Source of the DNA: Halobacteriales archaeon QH_2_65_14
GTDB taxonomy: Archaea; Halobacteriota; Halobacteria; Halobacteriales; Haloarculaceae
Direction: 5' to 3'
DNA: 32,808 bases
Assembly (NCBI GenBank): GCA_003021285.1
Contig: PXQO01000083.1
Location: 1-32,808 of the forward strand
Both the position numbers and the translations under genes were made by a program. The number at the start of each line of letters is the position of its first letter. Within the stretch, counting starts at the first letter, position 1. The notes beneath the pieces are model-generated. The model saw only the letters and a program-made list of their open reading frames with translations, had not been told where the DNA came from and did not search any database. This document shows positions 27,496 through 32,808 of the stretch, piece by piece.

Positions 27496-27506
27496 TTATC
27501 CGATGG
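27496..27506 (+). promoter_or_regulatory. TATA-like box with no intact ORF immediately downstream
   Basis: tttttatccg followed about 17-20 nt later by atgacctga (start codon then stop). Confidence 0.4.
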
Positions 27507-27680
27507 CGCACCCAGACGGCCCATGACCTGAGGGAAGCATCGCGGAGTGGCCAGCGGGAGCACGGCACACCACTTCGCGGGTGACTCGTGCCGTCTGTTC
27601 GCCAGATTCACGGAGGCAACCGTCGTACGCGGCGATCAAACCGGGGAAAGCTTTTATTCCGTGGGTCGTAATCCTCGCGC

Positions 27681-29300
27681 ATGAGCCCCGACCGGGCCAT
27701 CCTCAAGCGTGCCGTCGAACGCGGCGAGCGCGAGGGTGGCAGCGTCGAGTTCAAAGAGCGGCTCACGAAAGACCTCCACCTCTCCGACGGACGCCTCGAA
27801 AGTCTCGCGGCACAGCTTCGTCACCGTGTTCTCTCGGGTGACGGGGAAGCGACGTACGTGGTCGGTGTTACCGACGATGGGGGGATTGCCGGCATCCCCC
27901 CCGAGGAGTTCTCCGAGTCCATGGACGTGCTCTCACTGCTGGCACAGGAGGCCGGCGCACACATCGACGACGTCGAAACCTGGGCAGCGGATGGAGCAGG
28001 CGACGAAAATCGACTCGTCGGCGTCGCCACCATCAGCGAGGGGACAGTCATGGAAGACGACGAACACATCGTCGTGGGGACGGCGGGGCACGTCGACCAC
28101 GGGAAATCGACGCTCGTCGGGTCGCTGGTGACGGGACAGTCGGACGACGGCGAAGGTGGCACGCGAAGCTTCCTCGACGTGCAACCCCACGAGATAGAGC
28201 GTGGGCTGTCGGCCGACCTCTCGTATGGGGTGTACGGCTTCGACGACGACGGTCCCGTCCGGATGAACAACCCCCACCGGAAGGGCGACCGGGCGCGAAT
28301 CGTCGAGGAGGCCGACAGACTCGTCTCGTTCGTCGATACAGTGGGCCACGAGCCGTGGCTCCGGACCACTATCCGCGGAATCGTCGGACAGAAGCTGGAC
28401 TACGGGTTGTTGACCGTCGCTGCCGACGACGGCCCGACGAAAACGGCCCGGGAACACCTCGGCATCCTGCTCGCGACGGAACTCCCGACCATCGTTGCGA
28501 TCACGAAAGCCGATCTCGTCGACGACGACAGGCTCCAGGAGGTCGAACGCGAGGTCGAACGGCTCCTCCGGGACGTCGACAAGACGCCGCTGCGGGTCGA
28601 ACGCCACGGCATCGAGGCGGCAATCGAGGAGATCAGCGAGACTGTCGTTCCGGTCGTCACGACCAGCGCCGTCACGAAGGAGGGGCTCGAAACGCTGGAC
28701 AGGCTGTTCGAGAACCTGCCGAAGACGGGGATCGCACCGGAGGACGAACAGTTCCGGATGTACGTCGACCGGACCTACAACGTCACCGGCGTGGGCGCCG
28801 TCGCGTCGGGAACCATCAAATCCGGGACGGTCGAGGCCGGCGACCCGCTGCTCCTGGGTCCGATGCCGGACGGCTCGTTCCTGAACGTCGAGGCCCGGAG
28901 CATCGAGATGCACTACCATCGCGTGGACGAAGCAACCGCAGGCCGCATCGTCGGCATCGCACTCAAGGGCGTCGAGGAAGCACAGGTCGAACGCGGGATG
29001 GTCCTCCTCCCCAGGGAGGCGGACCCACAGCCTGTCCGGGAGTTCGAAGCCGAGGTGATGGTGTTGAACCACCCGACACGCATCGACGACGGATACGAAC
29101 CTGTCGTCCACCTCGAAACAGTCAGCGAAGCCGCCGCCTTCTACCCCGCCGGCGGACAGTTGCTTCCCGGGGATACGGGGATAACGAGAGTCCGGTTCAA
29201 ATTCCAGCCGTACCTCGTCGAGGAGGGACAGCGATTCGTCTTCCGCGAGGGCCACAGCAAGGGCGTCGGAACCGTCACGGACGTGACCCCCGGACGCTGA
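27681..29300 (+). CDS. GTPBP1-like translational GTPase
   Basis: VGTAGHVDHGKSTLVGSLVTG, VDTVGHEPWLRTTIRG, ITKADLVDD; EF-Tu domain 2-like C-terminal half. TATA-like cttttattcc upstream. Confidence 0.88.
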   Translation: MSPDRAILKRAVERGEREGGSVEFKERLTKDLHLSDGRLESLAAQLRHRVLSGDGEATYVVGVTDDGGIAGIPPEEFSESMDVLSLLAQEAGAHIDDVETWAADGAGDENRLVGVATISEGTVMEDDEHIVVGTAGHVDHGKSTLVGSLVTGQSDDGEGGTRSFLDVQPHEIERGLSADLSYGVYGFDDDGPVRMNNPHRKGDRARIVEEADRLVSFVDTVGHEPWLRTTIRGIVGQKLDYGLLTVAADDGPTKTAREHLGILLATELPTIVAITKADLVDDDRLQEVEREVERLLRDVDKTPLRVERHGIEAAIEEISETVVPVVTTSAVTKEGLETLDRLFENLPKTGIAPEDEQFRMYVDRTYNVTGVGAVASGTIKSGTVEAGDPLLLGPMPDGSFLNVEARSIEMHYHRVDEATAGRIVGIALKGVEEAQVERGMVLLPREADPQPVREFEAEVMVLNHPTRIDDGYEPVVHLETVSEAAAFYPAGGQLLPGDTGITRVRFKFQPYLVEEGQRFVFREGHSKGVGTVTDVTPGR

Positions 29301-29387
29301 CCGGTTCGACCGGATTCACCAGGTCACACGAATCGACCAGCGCACGCCGGAACGAGCGCACGGAGACGAACTCCCATCACTGACCAG

Positions 29388-30056
29388 TCAGGGGGTAGAA
29401 CCGGATATCGTCCAGGGTTCGTCCAGCAGGTCGGCGACCGAATCGAGGACGAAATCCGGTGTGGGTGTCGGCTCGTCCGGTTGCCCGTCCGGGAGCCAGG
29501 CAGCACGCATGCCGGCCGCCTGCGCACCCTGCACGTCCGCATCGAGGGAGTTCCCGACGTAGACTGCGCGTTCGGGCCGCGTTTCGAGTCGGTCCAGCGC
29601 TACCTCGAACGGTTCGGGGTCGGGCTTGGCCGGGGCATCGTAGCCGGCGTGCACGACGGTTTCGAAGCAGTCGACCCCGAGGGAATCGAGTTTCGTCGAC
29701 TGCATCCCCGGTGCGCCGTTCGTCACCGCCCCGAGATGGTACTCGCGCCCAAGCGTCTCCAGTGCCTCCCGGGCACCCTCACAGAACCGGACGTTGCTAT
29801 GGTCGCGTTCCTCGGCGTAGGCGGGGTCCCTCCCGGACTCGCGGGCTATCGCCGCGAAGATACGTTCGCGCAGGCTCTGCATGTCGTCGCTTTCGTCGAG
29901 AAAGTCCTCGAACCGCGCGACGTACTCCGCAGTGGAGAAAAACGGTTCGACCCCGGCCCGCTCGAACACGAGCGAGAGCAGTTCGTCGGGTCCGCGCCGG
30001 TACTCGCAGATCGTTCCGTCGATGTCGAACAACAAGGCGTCAATCGGTTCGGCCAT
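29388..30056 (-). CDS. HAD-superfamily hydrolase
   Basis: IDALLFDIDGTICEYRRGPDELL...LGAVTNGAPGMQSTKLDSLGVDCFETVVHAGYDAPAKPDPEPFEVAL...AVYVGNSLDADVQGAQAAGM. Confidence 0.88.
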   Translation of the reverse strand: MAEPIDALLFDIDGTICEYRRGPDELLSLVFERAGVEPFFSTAEYVARFEDFLDESDDMQSLRERIFAAIARESGRDPAYAEERDHSNVRFCEGAREALETLGREYHLGAVTNGAPGMQSTKLDSLGVDCFETVVHAGYDAPAKPDPEPFEVALDRLETRPERAVYVGNSLDADVQGAQAAGMRAAWLPDGQPDEPTPTPDFVLDSVADLLDEPWTISGSTP

Positions 30057-30158
30057 CGTCAGTCGATACGTAATCCGTCGACAAAAGGGCGACGACGTTG
30101 CATCGACGGGGATTCGGCAGTCGCAAACGCTTAATCCGTGACGTGTGAGTACCCACAC

Positions 30159-31085
30159 ATGGACATCGCTGTACTGGGGGCAGACAGTGTCGGTCGGGTG
30201 GTTGCGCGCCTCTGTTCGCTCTCGGGGGACGAGGTCAGGCTCCACTCCCACGATGCAACTATCGTCATGGACAGCATCGACGTCGTCGAACGGGAACTGG
30301 ATGATGCTCAGGCCGCCGGGGAACTCGACGAGTCAGCGCGGGACGACGCAATCGACCGTCTGGAGGCGACGACGGGGCTCGAAGCAGCCGTCTCCGACGC
30401 CGACGTGGTCATCGAGACGACGACTGCCGATACGACCGCGCTCCAGGAGCGGTTCGCCGAGGTTGAGCCGCTCGTGGGGCGGGAGACGCTGATAACGACT
30501 GCCTCGCCGCTTTCATCCATCACCGCGGCGGCCGCCGGTCTCCGTCACCCCGACCGCGCGCTGGGGTTGCACTTCCCACAGCGCTCCGACGGCGCGCTCG
30601 TGGAGGTCGTCGTCGCCGAACAGACGACGATGGATGCGGTGCAGAGAGCCGAACGGTTCGTCGATGGTCTGCCGGGTGAGTGGATACGAGTGCGGGACGG
30701 GCCGGGGAATGCGTCGATGCGCCTCGCGCTCGCTCTCGAAGTGGAAGCAATGCGGATGGTCGAGACCCACGTGGCCGACGTGGAAGCCATCGACGTGGCG
30801 CTGAAGCAGGGGTACGGGTCGGAAGTGGGACCGCTCGAACGGGCCGACCGGGCAGGTCTCGCCGAACGTCTCGAAACGCTGGAGTATCTCGCCGACGAAG
30901 TCGGACCACGGTTCTCGCCGCCCGAAATCCTCGTCAGCCTCGTCTCGGCGGGAAACACGGGAGTCGACGCCGGCGAGGGGTTCTACGTCTGGGAGGGCGG
31001 GGAGCCAACGGAAAGTGCGTTCCAGGACCCGACAGTTCCACGACGCGAAGAGGGGCTGGACGACCCGGCAGGGGAGCGGCAGTGA
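30159..31085 (+). CDS. 3-hydroxyacyl-CoA dehydrogenase-like protein
   Basis: MDIAVLGADSVGRVVARLCSLSGDEVRLHSHD...VVIETTTADTTALQERFAEVEPLV...GLHFPQRSDGALVEVVVAEQT. Confidence 0.85.
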   Translation: MDIAVLGADSVGRVVARLCSLSGDEVRLHSHDATIVMDSIDVVERELDDAQAAGELDESARDDAIDRLEATTGLEAAVSDADVVIETTTADTTALQERFAEVEPLVGRETLITTASPLSSITAAAAGLRHPDRALGLHFPQRSDGALVEVVVAEQTTMDAVQRAERFVDGLPGEWIRVRDGPGNASMRLALALEVEAMRMVETHVADVEAIDVALKQGYGSEVGPLERADRAGLAERLETLEYLADEVGPRFSPPEILVSLVSAGNTGVDAGEGFYVWEGGEPTESAFQDPTVPRREEGLDDPAGERQ

Positions 31086-31238
31086 GACTGTCCGAGGGAG
31101 CACCTCGGGCGAAGTTACACAGTAGCTGTTTCGGCCACCTGACCGTCCAACGCGGCGGTCTCCCGGAGTACACGCACCCGACAGCTTCGGGAAACGAACT
31201 TGACAAGGGTTAAAACCCGCGACACGAAACCCAGAGTC

Positions 31239-31418
31239 ATGAGCGAAGGGCAGCAAAAACGAACCCAGAAGTGCATCTCGTGTGGTATCAACATCACGGG
31301 CACGACGGCGGCGTCGTTCAAGTGTCCCGAGTGTGGATACCAGATATACCGGTGTTCGAAGTGTCGCAAGCAGAGTAACCTCTATCAGTGCCCCGACTGC
31401 GGGTTCACAGGACCGTAA
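31239..31418 (+). CDS. Small double zinc-finger protein (HVO_2753-like)
   Basis: 59 aa with [10 protein letters not shown]...[17 protein letters not shown]...CPDCGFTGP; located 2 nt upstream of the aEF1B gene. Confidence 0.88.
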   Translation: MSEGQQKRTQKCISCGINITGTTAASFKCPECGYQIYRCSKCRKQSNLYQCPDCGFTGP

Positions 31419-31420
31419 CC

Positions 31421-31687
31421 ATGGGAGACGTCGCAGCAGCTATCAAGGTGATGCCACAGAGCCCGGACATCGACCTGGAGGAACTCCAGGACCGTCTCGA
31501 AGCAACCCTGCCCGAGGGTGCCGAAATCAGTGGCGTCGAGCGCGACGACGTCGCGTTCGGCCTCACGGCCCTCATCCCGACGGTCATCGTCCCCGACGAG
31601 GAGGGCGGCACCGAGACCGTCGAGGAAGCGTTCGCCGGCGTCGACGGCGTCGAGAGCGTCTCCGTCAAGAACGTCGGTCGCCTGTAG
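31421..31687 (+). CDS. Translation elongation factor aEF-1 beta
   Basis: [63 protein letters not shown]...[12 protein letters not shown]. Confidence 0.93.
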   Translation: MGDVAAAIKVMPQSPDIDLEELQDRLEATLPEGAEISGVERDDVAFGLTALIPTVIVPDEEGGTETVEEAFAGVDGVESVSVKNVGRL

Positions 31688-31729
31688 ATTCGCCTTTTCG
31701 GCGGCCGGTACCAGCCGCACTGACACCGC

Positions 31730-32572
31730 TCAGTGAAGCGGTTCGGGACTCGGCGGTGCCCGTCGTTTGTGGGCGCTGGCCTCGAACATCGCCCGGACGT
31801 CCTCGACGACACGTTCGTCAACACCGACCTGTCGGGCAGTCGCACTCGTCGAAAGCGGGCCGTCGACGTGGAGTGCGAGGATCGAATCGAGTGTGTCGTA
31901 GCCGATGCCGAGTTCCGCCTCGTCGGTCTGTGTGTCCCAGAGTCCGGCGGTGGGGGTCTTGTCGGCCAGTTCGCCCGGGACACCGAGATGCCGTGCAAGC
32001 TGGCGCACCTGCTGTTTGTAGAGGTTGCCGATGGGATGACAGTCCACTGCGCCGTCGCCGTACTTGGTGAAATAGCCCACGGCGGCCTCGCTCCGGTTCC
32101 CGGTGCCGACGACGAGCCCATTGCGCCGGTTGGCTTCGAAGTATCCGAGGACGGCCCGGAACCGTGCCCGGAGGTTGCCGACGGGCACCTGTAGCTCCGC
32201 GGCGTCTTTCCCCGCCTCGACGTTGGGATTGGCGTCCAGAACCGCATCGACGAGCGGATCGATGCCGACGACGTCGTACTCGATGTCGAGTAGCTGGCTC
32301 GCAACGCGCTCGGCGTCGCTCATGTTCTGTTCGGTGTTTACCTTGCTCGGCAGGACGAGTCCGTACACGTTGCCCGTCCCGAGGGCCTCGACAGTCAGGT
32401 GGGACGTCAGCGTGCTGTCGATGCCCCCCGAAAGCCCGATGACGGCCACGTCCGCTCCCGACACCTCGTACTGTCGCGAGATGAACGAGGTGATGTGCTC
32501 GCGGTACTGTTCGAGTTCGTCCGTCGAGAACGTCAGGTCGAGTGGATTCTCGGCCCGCGCAATGTCAGGCAT
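31730..32572 (-). CDS. nadE: NAD+ synthetase
   Basis: VIGLSGGIDSTLTSHLTVEALG (PP-loop), GLVLPSKVNTEQNMSDAERVA, VGTGNRSEAAVGYFTKYGDGAVD, HPIGNLYKQQVRQLARHLGVP. Confidence 0.95.
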   Translation of the reverse strand: MPDIARAENPLDLTFSTDELEQYREHITSFISRQYEVSGADVAVIGLSGGIDSTLTSHLTVEALGTGNVYGLVLPSKVNTEQNMSDAERVASQLLDIEYDVVGIDPLVDAVLDANPNVEAGKDAAELQVPVGNLRARFRAVLGYFEANRRNGLVVGTGNRSEAAVGYFTKYGDGAVDCHPIGNLYKQQVRQLARHLGVPGELADKTPTAGLWDTQTDEAELGIGYDTLDSILALHVDGPLSTSATARQVGVDERVVEDVRAMFEASAHKRRAPPSPEPLH

Positions 32573-32663
32573 GGTCGTGGCTAGGTGAGAAGCGTGTTAA
32601 AACCGACTGAACCGGAACGATTGACTGCCAGGTCGCTGAAACTGGACGTTCGTTCACCTAATT

Positions 32664-32760
32664 CGAGGCGGAGGCCCACCCTCAAGGAGCGCAGGGGTTC
32701 CGGCCCCCCGCGGAAGCACAAGCGAGTAGGGTGGGGAGGAAGCCGACACTTTCCCATCTA
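32664..32760 (+). mobile_element. Relic of an IS200/IS605 (IS1341-type) right end / omega-RNA-like stem-loop, no tnpB
   Basis: CCCACCCT (32675-32682) pairs with AGGGTGGG (32728-32735), enclosing a second GC stem gcgcaGGGGttccggCCCCccgc. Plus-strand frame reads RRRPTLKERRGSGPP, resembling the PTLKER tail I recall from haloarchaeal TnpB proteins. Confidence 0.45.
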
Positions 32761-32808
32761 AGATACTGACCATAGCCAGTCCTGACACCCCAACCGTAGC
32801 CTTTACAA

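Noticed and set aside
27933-29255. 440-aa minus-strand ORF
   Set aside because: Antisense of the GTPBP1-like GTPase; R/D/V-rich shadow translation.
1-32808. CRISPR arrays, rRNA or tRNA genes, prophage or defence-system modules
   Set aside because: No regularly spaced repeats, no rRNA or complete tRNA signatures, and no recognised defence or phage structural genes in any frame.

Overview
Haloarchaeal chromosomal window: high GC, dense genes, leaderless-style promoters, Tat/lipobox secretion signals. Main gene blocks: (1) an IS110-family DEDD transposase at the left edge; (2) a succinate dehydrogenase locus (sdhC-sdhD-sdhB, then sdhA) whose sdhB-sdhA junction is split by about 3 kb of accessory DNA (DUF7344-like winged-helix protein, a secreted HELLH metalloprotease-like protein, a small membrane protein); (3) a MaoC-like protein and a B12/cobamide ABC importer (btuF, btuC, btuD); (4) ctaB, a rhodanese lipoprotein, a SelW/Rdx-like protein and a MutS-related ATPase; (5) a pilin/secretion-like cluster of haloarchaeal DUF proteins; (6) an Lhr-type helicase, a DUF302 protein, two HAD phosphatases, a GTPBP1-like GTPase, a 3-hydroxyacyl-CoA dehydrogenase-like protein, a small double zinc-finger protein, aEF1B and nadE; (7) an IS200/IS605-like right-end relic at the right edge. 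The strongest structure not explained by genes is a dispersed family of about 107-111 bp elements with 17-19 bp terminal inverted repeats (ATAGTGGTTGTTGTGAYT) and a conserved subterminal TACCGCCGTGGAGTCAC motif. There are three near-complete copies and one decayed copy; three of the four sit around or inside the split sdh locus. A second pattern is that several conserved genes (sdhB, ctaB, btuF, btuC, the rhodanese, lhr) appear to lack short internal segments or to be frameshifted. This is either assembly error or real gene decay and needs read-level checking. All homology statements come from recalled family knowledge; no searches were run.
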